DNA of 9,252 nt from contig JAPLHJ010000041.1 in NCBI GenBank assembly GCA_026389675.1, forward strand, positions 1 to 9,252, written 5' to 3'. Numbering within the stretch: the stretch's first letter is position 1; each line of letters starts with the position of its first letter. Of the stretch, positions 1-6,181 are shown one piece after another. The notes under the pieces were generated by a model, which was not told where the DNA came from, searched no databases, and was given only the letters and a program-made list of their open reading frames with translations. Made by a program: the position numbers and the translations under genes. The stretch comes from Chloroflexota bacterium (lineage in GTDB: Bacteria; Chloroflexota; Dehalococcoidia; GIF9; UBA5629).

Positions 1-660
1 GACCGGGTAACAGGCAAGGTTGATTTCTTCGATTCCACGCTGACGTCCAACGGCCGTGCCATGGTAAAGCGGCGGGATATAGCTTTCACGGACAATTATA
101 TAGATTTGGAGAGGGTTGACTACATAATATTCATCACCAGGCACAACGAGATAGTACCGCCCGTGGTCAAGCTTTCACAGGAGTGGGGATCGGCCTCTTT
201 TATGCTGGGCGAATCGGTTGAGACTTCAGCAGGTGACCCGTCCGAAGCCGGGAAACAGCGCCGGGTGGTCGGCACCAATCCCTTCATCGTAGGGTCGGAG
301 GAGGAGGAAGGCAACCTGTTCCTGAGTATCCTGAGGAAGAATCCGCACATGCAGTGCTACCTCTTGAATACCGGGAAGGTGGGCGGACTGACCGGGGGGC
401 AGAAGGTAACCGTATTCGATTCGGTGAAAATCCTTGAGATGATAGCCCGTGATAAAATTACCTGGAAAAAGGACGACTACTGGGGATACGAAGTTCCGGT
501 CGAGATACCCGGCCTCGATATGGGCCGCTTTGATTTGAACAATTATTACCCGAAGGAAAAAGTTACGGCATTGAGTAAAACCCTGAAGAGGGAGAGGTTG
601 GCCTGGCTGTCTCAATTCGAGGGGCTTGACCCTGCCATTATCGGCGCCTTGAAACCGTAA
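1..660 (+). CDS. pckA: ATP-dependent phosphoenolpyruvate carboxykinase, C-terminal part (5' end outside window)
   Basis: The frame is open from base 1 without a start, so the gene begins left of the window; 219 codons and a TAA stop are present. The enzyme interconverts oxaloacetate + ATP with phosphoenolpyruvate + CO2 + ADP in the cytoplasm, in gluconeogenesis or anaplerosis. Family hallmarks, numbered from the edge: VDFFDSTLTSNGR (7-19), which aligns with the nucleotide-binding Arg segment of E. coli PckA; IIFITRHNEIVPPVVKL (42-58); FMLGESVETSAG (67-78); and YLLNTGKVGG (120-129), equivalent to the YLVNTG segment of E. coli. The tail EVPVEIPGLD (164-173) matches the family's 'P.e.PGv' stretch. 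The P-loop and metal-binding residues lie outside the window. The sequence is divergent from the E. coli type, closer to a variant I associate with Chloroflexota-like genomes. An ATG at 61 is internal, since homology continues before it. Call sure; subgroup inferred. Confidence 0.85.
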   Translation, partial: DRVTGKVDFFDSTLTSNGRAMVKRRDIAFTDNYIDLERVDYIIFITRHNEIVPPVVKLSQEWGSASFMLGESVETSAGDPSEAGKQRRVVGTNPFIVGSEEEEGNLFLSILRKNPHMQCYLLNTGKVGGLTGGQKVTVFDSVKILEMIARDKITWKKDDYWGYEVPVEIPGLDMGRFDLNNYYPKEKVTALSKTLKRERLAWLSQFEGLDPAIIGALKP

Positions 661-668
661 TAATCCAT

Positions 669-697
669 TTGACACACCGATTATAACGAAGCATTAT
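669..697 (+). promoter_or_regulatory. Sigma70-type promoter for the TPR lipoprotein-TMEM175 pair
   Basis: A perfect -35 box TTGACA (669-674) is followed by a 17-nt spacer and CATTAT (692-697), which matches 4 of 6 bases of TATAAT. A transcript would begin near 704, giving a leader of about 29 nt before the ATG at 733. It starts only 9 nt after the PEP carboxykinase stop, so the following genes can be expressed independently. Sequence match only; no experimental support. Confidence 0.5.
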
Positions 698-732
698 TAA
701 AATCTGATCAAGCAGGCCGTTATTCGCATCAA

Positions 733-1572
733 ATGCTAAAGATCATCAGTCTCATGGCAGTCCTCATAATCCTGCTGCCGGCCTGCGCCGGGCCGGCCAA
801 CCAGGTGCAGGACAATCTCACGCGGAGCGGCAGCTCTTCTCAGCAGGGCAAACCCGCCACCGCGGCCGAGAATAATAGCGCTGCGGCTGTTGTCCCTTCG
901 ATCGATGTGAGCACGGAGCATATGCCAGTGGCGGATGATTATGACAGGGCGGTTGAGGCAGCCACGGGAGCGCTGGCAACGGCGCCGGATGATATCACTC
1001 TGAAAGAGAAGCTGGCTGATGCCTATATCGCCCGGGCCTGGTATTACAAAAGCAAACGCCTGAACCCCTATACCGTTACAGATTTATTCAAGGCCATAGA
1101 GATAGCGCCAAAATATTACCGGGCCCACTACGAACTTGGCCGCTTCCACAACAACCAGTGGCAATTCAGCATCGGTATATATGACCTTAATATAGCCCTT
1201 TCGCTTAAACCGGATTTCGCCCCGGCTTACAGCGAACGTGCCTATTCATATTATAAGAACCAGAAATATGAGCAGGCGCTGGCCGACGCCAATAAGGCTA
1301 TAGAACTTGACTCCACCAATGCGCAATTTTACTGTACCAGAAGCCTGATCTATGTTGCTACGGGTAAACCGGGCCCGGCGATGGAAGATGCTGATAAGGC
1401 CGTTCAGATAGCGCCGTCGGATGCATTCTCCTACTATAACCGGAGCCTTGTTTATACGGCGGCCGGCAAGCCGGACCTGGCCACAACCGACCTGGAAACC
1501 ACGCTCAAGCTTTCCCAGGATGACCTGCTGACCACCCGGGCCAATGCTGACCTGCAGAAACTGCAGAAGTGA
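733..1572 (+). CDS. TPR-repeat lipoprotein
   Basis: A 279-residue secreted, lipid-anchored protein. Residues 1-18 form a lipoprotein signal peptide (Lys3, hydrophobic stretch, lipobox LPAC with acylated Cys18). Residues 19-65 are a low-complexity Gln/Ser/Ala linker. The rest is helical with tetratricopeptide repeats: a degenerate one near 68-101, then clearer units near 128-162, 163-196 (AYSERAYSYYKNQKYEQAL), 197-230 and 231-264. TPR domains bind other proteins or peptides, so it is probably an extracytoplasmic scaffold; no catalytic domain is visible. The ATG at 733 is chosen because the next Met (residue 8) would remove the basic start of the signal peptide. No good Shine-Dalgarno site is seen, and the leader from the predicted promoter is short. 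The next gene begins 9 nt after the stop. Specific function unknown. Confidence 0.8.
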   Translation: MLKIISLMAVLIILLPACAGPANQVQDNLTRSGSSSQQGKPATAAENNSAAAVVPSIDVSTEHMPVADDYDRAVEAATGALATAPDDITLKEKLADAYIARAWYYKSKRLNPYTVTDLFKAIEIAPKYYRAHYELGRFHNNQWQFSIGIYDLNIALSLKPDFAPAYSERAYSYYKNQKYEQALADANKAIELDSTNAQFYCTRSLIYVATGKPGPAMEDADKAVQIAPSDAFSYYNRSLVYTAAGKPDLATTDLETTLKLSQDDLLTTRANADLQKLQK

Positions 1573-1581
1573 AATCTTTAA

Positions 1582-2202
1582 ATGTCGGACTCAGATCTTA
1601 ACGATAAGAATTCCCTGCCCGGTACCAAGCGTATTGAGGCTCTGGCTGATGGTATTTTTGCCATCGCCATGACTATATTAGTATTGAATTTAAGTTTTCC
1701 ACTTGTTGAAAGCAGCCCTCAAAGTCTGCTCAAAATGCTGTCCGGTCAGGTTACGGATTTTCTTAGTTACGGGTTAAGTTTCATCTTGCTTGCTATTTTC
1801 TGGATTATGCACCATCAACAGTTCCACTATATCCAGCGTACAGATAGCAAACATCTATGGATTAACATCTTTATCCTTATGTTTGTAGCACTGGTTCCTT
1901 TTTCCACGTCGATAATCGGCGATTATGGGGTGAACATGATTGCCGATGTTTTTTTCTCTTCCAATATTCTAATTATCGGCTTTCTGTTTCTGATTAATTG
2001 GGTGTATGCCACAGGTAAATATCGCCTGGTCAGGCTGGATCTTGACCGGCAAATCATTGTCAGGACGGTCTGGCGTATCTCAGTTATTCCAATAGTTTCA
2101 CTGCTGGCTTTGATAGTATCTTTATTCAGCCCTTTTGGAAGCGTATGGCTTTTTGTATTTATTCCGATCATTCAGTTCCTCAGGCCTTTTCGAAACTCCT
2201 GA
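1582..2202 (+). CDS. TMEM175/DUF1211-family integral membrane protein (putative potassium channel)
   Basis: A 206-residue protein with about six hydrophobic helices (roughly 20-37, 53-74, 90-110, 120-142, 164-182, 185-203). That is the size and topology of bacterial TMEM175 subunits, which in characterised members form tetrameric K+-permeable pores. The first helix carries the family signature region RIEALADGIFAIAMTILVL (17-35), where family members usually read R-x-E-A-F-S-D-G-V-F-A-I-A. Here the FSD core is LAD: Arg17 and Asp23 are kept but Phe and Ser are changed. HHQQFHYI (76-83) after helix 2 matches the usual 'HH..F' segment. It lies 9 nt behind the TPR lipoprotein with no separate Shine-Dalgarno site, so coupled translation is likely. 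Its 3' end overlaps the convergent nitroreductase by 31 bp. The family is clear; ion selectivity is inferred from relatives. Confidence 0.85.
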   Translation: MSDSDLNDKNSLPGTKRIEALADGIFAIAMTILVLNLSFPLVESSPQSLLKMLSGQVTDFLSYGLSFILLAIFWIMHHQQFHYIQRTDSKHLWINIFILMFVALVPFSTSIIGDYGVNMIADVFFSSNILIIGFLFLINWVYATGKYRLVRLDLDRQIIVRTVWRISVIPIVSLLALIVSLFSPFGSVWLFVFIPIIQFLRPFRNS

Positions 2203-2921
2203 CTATCGAGGCCTTTGTTGCCAAACCGGTTATGGTGGGTGAAATCCTCCACATCACGTCGCACCCTCAGGTATTTGGCCGGCTCAGAAACCGGATAGCC
2301 CAAACGGCAGGCAAATGCAATCTTCAGTTGTTTGGGGATATCGAGGATTCTCTTCACCTCTTTTGCTACCGGGTCCGCTCCGAGGACGCTCATTATGTGA
2401 AAACCGATGCCCAGGGAATTGGCCATGAGCCACATGTTTTCCATAACACAGCCAAGGCTTATAATGCCCAGGAAATCACCCTCCGAGGCAGGCGCCCTTT
2501 TATCAGGGTCGTAAACTACGATCAGCAGGACCGGGCCTGTCGGAAAAGACTTATCCAGGGGCCAAACAGCCTTTTTCTCAGCTTCACTCAGTTTAAAGTC
2601 CGGGTTTCTCCAGGATAGAGGAAACATGGCGCCGGAAATACCGACCTTCTTCCTGCGTAATTCCTCTTCGGAAAAGGATAGCTGCTTATAGTTTTCCCGG
2701 ACAAAGATTTCGGATATCGGGCTTTTTATTTTCCCTATGTTTTCCAGGATTTTTTTATCGTCTACGATGACTATTTCATAATTTTGCATATTGTGAGCCG
2801 TGGGTGCCCAACGCCCGGCCTCTAAAATCTTCACTAAGTCCTCCTTTGCCACCGGGCGTTTAGCGTCGAAGGATATCCTCAGCGATTTTCTGGCCTTTAT
2901 GAGCTTCAAGACGTCTTGCAT
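2172..2921 (-). CDS. Nitroreductase-family FMN oxidoreductase
   Basis: A 249-residue cytoplasmic flavoprotein of the nitroreductase fold, which usually works as a dimer with FMN and takes hydride from NAD(P)H to reduce nitro compounds, quinones or other electron-poor substrates. Visible motifs: the N-terminal FMN phosphate-binding segment RKSLRISF (11-18, usually RRSIR.F); the APTAHNMQNYEIVIV segment (39-53, usually APSagN.QPW); the SLGCVMENMWLMANSLGIG core helix (155-173); and the C-terminal RRDVEDFTHHNRFG (221-234), matching the 'p..evvh.nrfg' ending. The ATG is supported by a Shine-Dalgarno site 6 nt upstream. It lies 47 nt downstream of the alcohol dehydrogenase on the same strand, so the two are probably co-transcribed. 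The physiological substrate cannot be told from sequence. Confidence 0.85.
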   Translation of the reverse strand: MQDVLKLIKARKSLRISFDAKRPVAKEDLVKILEAGRWAPTAHNMQNYEIVIVDDKKILENIGKIKSPISEIFVRENYKQLSFSEEELRRKKVGISGAMFPLSWRNPDFKLSEAEKKAVWPLDKSFPTGPVLLIVVYDPDKRAPASEGDFLGIISLGCVMENMWLMANSLGIGFHIMSVLGADPVAKEVKRILDIPKQLKIAFACRLGYPVSEPAKYLRVRRDVEDFTHHNRFGNKGLDSQEFRKGLRN

Positions 2922-2927
2922 AATAAT

Positions 2928-2933
2928 CTCCTA
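2928..2933 (-). promoter_or_regulatory. Ribosome binding site of the nitroreductase gene
   Basis: On the minus strand the sequence reads TAGGAG, then ATTATT, then ATG. The 6-nt spacing is favourable and fixes the start at 2921. Confidence 0.7.
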
Positions 2934-2968
2934 ATCGAAAAATATTTAGTAGATATTCCCTTTTCCTG

Positions 2969-3991
2969 TCAGGCGCCGGTTTTCAGAACGGCCCTGAAAC
3001 GCACTTTTGCTGTTATCATTTTTTCGTAGGCCAGTGCGGCTTGTTCCAGTGGAAAAACTTCAATCATAGGCAGGGCTCCGGAGATGACGCTAAAATTCAG
3101 GGCGTCTTCCGATTTGTCTTTGGCCGGTCTGGCAATCCATCCCCGTATCGAAACTCTTCCCCCCAGCAACTGACCCGGCGTAAATTGTATTGGTTCGCCT
3201 GATGCAGCAACAACTATCAACTGGCCATCAAAACCCAGTCCATTTATAACTTGCGAAATAGCTTTGCTGTTTGGAGCCGTAGCCAGAATAACCCGTGCCC
3301 CGCCAAGTTTTTTGAGTTCAGCTGCTGGATTCAAAGACTCGGTGTCAATATACACATGCGCACCAAGTTTATAAGCCAGCTCTTCCTTATCTTTACCGCG
3401 CGACAATGCCACGGTTTTAAAACCAAGCTTTCTGGAAAACTGTATTCCCATATGTCCCAGTCCTCCTATGCCCTGGATCGCCACCAAATCACCACCCCTG
3501 GCTATGCTATTGCGCAGGGCTGTAAAAGTAGTTCTGCCGGCGCATAGCAGAGGTGCTGCTTCGAAAGAGTTAAGCTCATCGGGAATAATTGTCATCGCCT
3601 GCTGTGGCGCCACCATATATTCGGCATAGCCGCCATCAAATGAAATTCCGGTTGTTAAAAAGCTTGCGCAGTTTCCGGGATCTCCCTTTCTGCAAGCATC
3701 ACACTTAAGGCAAGGCCCTCCATGCCATCCAACTCCGACCCGCTGGCCAATCGCCCAAAAAGAAATGTCAGGACCCAGTTTGTCAATTGTTCCTACCACT
3801 TCATGTCCAGGTACTCTGGGATACTTGATACCGAGGAAATGCCCCTCTTTTACCACGGCATCTCCATGGCAAATGCCACAGGCCTGGACTTTAATGCGTA
3901 CTTCGTTCTCCCCTGGTTCGGGGATTGCCTTTTTAATCAATTCGAAATCGGCGCCCGGCGCACTAATTTGAACAGCCCTCATTAATGACAT
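2969..3991 (-). CDS. Zinc-dependent alcohol dehydrogenase (MDR superfamily), probably NADP(H)-using
   Basis: A 340-residue cytoplasmic medium-chain dehydrogenase that interconverts an alcohol and an aldehyde or ketone. GICHGD supplies catalytic zinc ligand Cys41, GHE gives His63-Glu64, and Cys150 in PLLCAG is the third ligand. The structural zinc site is complete: Cys94, Cys97, Cys100, Cys108. GIGGLGH (174-180) is the Rossmann loop. The following strand reads VALSRGKDK, with no acidic residue where NAD enzymes carry one, which points to NADP(H). DGGYAEYM (119-126) is typical of AdhP/AdhA- and YahK-type enzymes. The frame stays open to an ATG at 4033, but the ATG at 3991 is preferred because a strong Shine-Dalgarno site lies 9 nt before it. 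A third ATG (3982, starting MRAVQ) lies 18 nt from that site. It leads a two-gene unit with the nitroreductase. Substrate unknown. Confidence 0.88.
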   Translation of the reverse strand: MSLMRAVQISAPGADFELIKKAIPEPGENEVRIKVQACGICHGDAVVKEGHFLGIKYPRVPGHEVVGTIDKLGPDISFWAIGQRVGVGWHGGPCLKCDACRKGDPGNCASFLTTGISFDGGYAEYMVAPQQAMTIIPDELNSFEAAPLLCAGRTTFTALRNSIARGGDLVAIQGIGGLGHMGIQFSRKLGFKTVALSRGKDKEELAYKLGAHVYIDTESLNPAAELKKLGGARVILATAPNSKAISQVINGLGFDGQLIVVAASGEPIQFTPGQLLGGRVSIRGWIARPAKDKSEDALNFSVISGALPMIEVFPLEQAALAYEKMITAKVRFRAVLKTGA

Positions 3992-4000
3992 TAAAATTAG

Positions 4001-4009
4001 CCCTCCTTT
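4001..4009 (-). promoter_or_regulatory. Strong ribosome binding site that sets the alcohol dehydrogenase start
   Basis: On the minus strand AAAGGAGGG stands 9 nt before the ATG at 3991. It lies inside the longer open frame that begins at 4033, so the extra 14 codons of that frame are probably untranslated leader. Confidence 0.75.
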
Positions 4010-4065
4010 CCCTATAAATATGAGCTGTACCAAGTTTGAAGATTTTCAGCCCTGCCGATGCATAA

Positions 4066-4107
4066 ATTGTAACACTCCCTGCCATGTGGCTGATATGAAT
4101 TATCACA
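4066..4107 (-). promoter_or_regulatory. Candidate promoter region of the alcohol dehydrogenase-nitroreductase unit
   Basis: Two -10-like boxes read on the minus strand: TACAAT (4066-4071, 5 of 6 consensus) and an extended box TGTGATAAT (4099-4107, GATAAT 5 of 6). Neither has a good -35 at the right distance, so this may be an activator-dependent promoter. The second box overlaps the palindrome at 4091-4105. Leader length would be about 65-100 nt depending on the box used. Which, if either, is used cannot be settled from sequence. Confidence 0.3.
4091..4105. promoter_or_regulatory. Palindrome TGATA-N5-TATCA, possible operator
   Basis: TGATATGAATTATCA has two 5-bp inverted arms around a 5-bp centre. 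It lies between the divergent dehydrogenase and DedA-like genes, overlapping one candidate -10 box of the dehydrogenase and sitting about where a -35 would be for the other. This is the position of a regulator-binding site. No regulator gene is in the window, and an AT-rich 5-bp-arm palindrome can arise by chance. Confidence 0.25.
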
Positions 4108-4164
4108 ATATCTGTGGATGAGTGGATTGCCTATAACAACAATATCCGCCCCGGTCTCAATTTA

Positions 4165-4193
4165 TTGACTGGCAAAGCCTCATGTGCTACAAA
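4165..4193 (+). promoter_or_regulatory. Sigma70-type promoter of the DedA-like gene
   Basis: TTGACT (4165-4170, 5 of 6 consensus), a 17-nt spacer, then TACAAA (4188-4193, 4 of 6). The start of transcription would fall near 4200, 28 nt before the ATG at 4228. The promoter lies inside the open frame that extends back to a GTG at 4114, which argues that this extension is not translated. Confidence 0.45.
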
Positions 4194-4227
4194 TAACCCG
4201 GTTTTAACGTTATTGATCAGGATAAAG

Positions 4228-4830
4228 ATGACGGAAAATGAACCCCGCAAAATTAATTGGCTTAAATTAGGCATCATCTTTTTAATTTTTGCGGTATTCA
4301 GCGTAGCTTTGGCTTACGCAACTCAAATTCTTTTACAGAACATCCACCTCCCATTATATAAGTATGAACTGGCGGCGTACTTAACAATTTTCGTTGTTGC
4401 CATAGTGGTTAACCTTTCACTGGTACCCTTGCCATTTGTAGTATCTATAATGATTGTTGCCGCTTCCAGGTGGAATCCCTGGCTGGTTGCACTTTCAGGC
4501 AGTCTGGGCGCCAGCCTCGGTGAAATGAGTTATTATTACCTCGGATTTATAAGTAAGAAAGTGGCGGTGCCTGATGATATTATCGGGTACGCCAAAGTAA
4601 AAGGCTGGGTTGAGAAATATGGGATGTGGGCAATAGCCTTTTTGTCTTTTCAACCGGTATTGCCTATTGAAATCGGCGGACTGGTTGCCGGGCTGACCAG
4701 GTACCCATTATATAAGTTTCTGATTGCCCTCTGGATTGGCAAATTTCCTAAATATATCATCCTTATTTTCCTGGGTTCCGCTGTACTGCATATATTTCCT
4801 ATGCCTCATCTTAACTGGTTACCGTTTTAA
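4228..4830 (+). CDS. DedA/VTT-family (SNARE-associated Golgi protein-like) small membrane protein
   Basis: A 200-residue inner-membrane protein with hydrophobic segments near 12-34, 48-79, 85-107, 132-155 and 165-190. The glycine-rich GSLGASLGEMSYYYLG (91-106) corresponds to the 'G...G....Y..G' segment of DedA/VTT proteins. FQPVLPIEIGGLVAGLTRYP (141-160), followed by a Gly-Lys-Phe-Pro after the next helix, matches the VTT re-entrant region 'P..P......aG......F......G..P'. Members act as lipid scramblases or undecaprenyl-phosphate/lipid translocases; the role of this short form is unknown. The ATG at 4228 is chosen over the in-frame GTG at 4114. AGGA stands 5 nt upstream, a promoter sits just before it, and the extra 38 residues do not resemble the family. 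The Arg often found before the 'P..P' loop is Phe141 here. Low G+C like its neighbours to the left. Confidence 0.7.
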   Translation: MTENEPRKINWLKLGIIFLIFAVFSVALAYATQILLQNIHLPLYKYELAAYLTIFVVAIVVNLSLVPLPFVVSIMIVAASRWNPWLVALSGSLGASLGEMSYYYLGFISKKVAVPDDIIGYAKVKGWVEKYGMWAIAFLSFQPVLPIEIGGLVAGLTRYPLYKFLIALWIGKFPKYIILIFLGSAVLHIFPMPHLNWLPF

Positions 4831-4966
4831 CCGGACCAAGAATGAACGGATAGAACTCATAGGTTCTATGCTTCGATGGTCTCAACGCAGGTTGTCACCA
4901 ATTTCACTGCCAACCCCTCATTTATCAATCCCGGACGAGCCACAGAGAGTCAAATAAATACAGGGT
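4831..4966. other. Intergenic gap between converging DedA-like and ABC permease genes
   Basis: It contains no gene I can support. Small hairpins are possible: CTGGTTA/TAACCGG (4815-4834, over the DedA-like stop, one G-T pair), ATAGAAC/GTTCTAT (4850-4869, 6-nt loop) and GGTTG/CAACC (4890-4915). None is followed by a run of T on either strand, so none is a convincing intrinsic terminator, although transcripts from both sides must end near here. AATAAA/TTTATT (4953-4971) covers the permease stop but is pure A+T. Confidence 0.4.
4850..4869. terminator. Hairpin, weak terminator candidate for the converging genes
   Basis: Perfect 7-bp arms ATAGAAC and GTTCTAT around a 6-nt loop, 20 nt after the DedA-like stop. 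It would form in transcripts from either strand. It lacks a T-run on both sides and is A+T-rich, so intrinsic termination is doubtful. Confidence 0.2.
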
Positions 4967-6181
4967 TTATTCGTGTCTCAGTGATTCGATCGGATCGAGG
5001 CCCCCGGCCCGGAAGGCCGGATAGGTGCCGGACAGCAATCCCGTTCCGATGGATACACCGAGCGCGATAAAGACGATGCTATATGAAATTTCCGGTGTGA
5101 CCTGTGTTTGCCCCAAAGTTATCTGGCCCATGGCGTGGGCGACTCCCACCGCCAACCCCAGGCCGATCAAACCCCCGGTCAGGCTCAGGGCGGCCGCCTC
5201 AATGAGGAACTGGATCAGGATGTCTCTCCTCCTGGCGCCGATAGCTTTGCGAATGCCTATTTCCCTGGTCCTTTCCGTGACAGAGACCAGCATGATATTC
5301 ATGATGCCTATGCCGCCTACGATCAACGATATAGCGCCGACCGCTCCCATGAAGAGTGAGAAGGCGGCCAGCGTCGCCTGCATGCTGTTGAGAGTCTCGC
5401 GCATGTCGGTAATGCTGAAATCATCCGCGGCGCCGGTCCGGATAAAATGCCTGGCGCGCAACACGGCGGTCACCTGAGCTATGGCGGTGTCCACCTGGTC
5501 CGGTGTGGTAGCCTTCACGCCTATTTGCTGGACCACATCCCCGCCTGTTATCTTGGATTGCATGGTTGTCAGGGGCATTAATACGTAGCTGTCCCCGGCG
5601 AAGCCGCCGAACTTTTTACATGTCCCTACCACCTGGAATTTCATTCCAGAGATGCGTATGTAGTTGCCGACGGGCGACTGCGCGCCTGTTCCGAACAGGT
5701 CGATCACAGCCTGGTAGCCCAGGACCACCACATTAGCCCTGTCGGTCACATCCTTGTCGGTAAGGAACCTGCCCTGGTCCATCTGGTAGTTGCGTATCTG
5801 TAAAATGATCGGCAGGATCCCCATAGTCTGCTCATTGGCATTATTATTGCCGTAGGATACGGTTCCCCTGCTGGTGCGCGTCGGTGACACAACGCTCACG
5901 GCCGGGACCAGTTTCTTATCCTGGAGCGCCGTTACGTCCTCGTTGGTGAGCGGACGTATACCGCCGACTACTGTCTTGGATGGTGCGCTGGATATGTAGA
6001 GTGCGCTGGCCCCCATATCGTTGAAAGTCTTGGTCATGCTGGTCTGGAATCCCTGGCCCAGGGCGACCAGCAACACGACTGCACATACGCCAATCACGAT
6101 GCCCAGCATGGTGAGCGACGATCTCATTTTATTGGCAAATATCGATTGCCAGGCGGTTCTAAGGCTTTCCCAGATGCTCAC
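4967..6181 (-). CDS. MacB-type ABC transporter permease (MacB_PCD + FtsX domains)
   Basis: A 404-residue inner-membrane subunit of an ABC exporter of the type VII (MacB/LolCE/FtsX) kind, which couples ATP hydrolysis to movement of an extracytoplasmic domain rather than forming a channel through the membrane. The cytoplasmic N-terminus SLRTAWQSIFANKMRSSLTMLGIVIGV (6-32) leads into helix 1 (about 24-45). Residues 46-275 form the external MacB_PCD domain. Helices 2-4 lie near 276-300, 326-352 and 367-388 (FtsX domain). TERTREIGIRKAIGA (302-316) is the conserved loop that contacts the ATPase, and YPAFRAGGLDPIESLRHE is the standard C-terminal end. It starts with GTG, overlapping the ATPase stop as GTGA, with a Shine-Dalgarno site inside the ATPase gene. 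Last gene of the exporter operon. The cargo cannot be read from sequence. Confidence 0.92.
   Translation of the reverse strand: MSIWESLRTAWQSIFANKMRSSLTMLGIVIGVCAVVLLVALGQGFQTSMTKTFNDMGASALYISSAPSKTVVGGIRPLTNEDVTALQDKKLVPAVSVVSPTRTSRGTVSYGNNNANEQTMGILPIILQIRNYQMDQGRFLTDKDVTDRANVVVLGYQAVIDLFGTGAQSPVGNYIRISGMKFQVVGTCKKFGGFAGDSYVLMPLTTMQSKITGGDVVQQIGVKATTPDQVDTAIAQVTAVLRARHFIRTGAADDFSITDMRETLNSMQATLAAFSLFMGAVGAISLIVGGIGIMNIMLVSVTERTREIGIRKAIGARRRDILIQFLIEAAALSLTGGLIGLGLAVGVAHAMGQITLGQTQVTPEISYSIVFIALGVSIGTGLLSGTYPAFRAGGLDPIESLRHE

Noticed and set aside
2182..2214. Two AGGCCT copies 21 nt apart at the converging gene ends, as a possible two-way terminator
   Set aside because: AGGCCT is its own complement, so the pairing is only 6 bp across a long loop, with only a short T-run. 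Both copies are explained as coding sequence.
2145..2618. Plus-strand open frame of 157 codons opposite the nitroreductase
   Set aside because: The nitroreductase frame has full family motifs and a good ribosome site; this frame has neither.
2933..2966. A+T-rich hairpin between the dehydrogenase and nitroreductase genes as a terminator
   Set aside because: Five A-T pairs extended only by G-T pairs, too weak to end transcription. Spacing favours read-through.
3992..4033. 14-codon longer start for the alcohol dehydrogenase
   Set aside because: The strong ribosome site at 4001-4009 lies inside this extension and points to the ATG at 3991.
4114..4227. N-terminal extension of the DedA-like protein from a GTG at 4114
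   Set aside because: No ribosome site, no family similarity, and a good promoter (4165-4193) lies inside it. The ATG at 4228 has AGGA at the right distance.
4876..5070. Small plus-strand open frame in the gap after the DedA-like gene
   Set aside because: Half of it lies opposite the permease C-terminus, and it has no ribosome site or recognisable feature.
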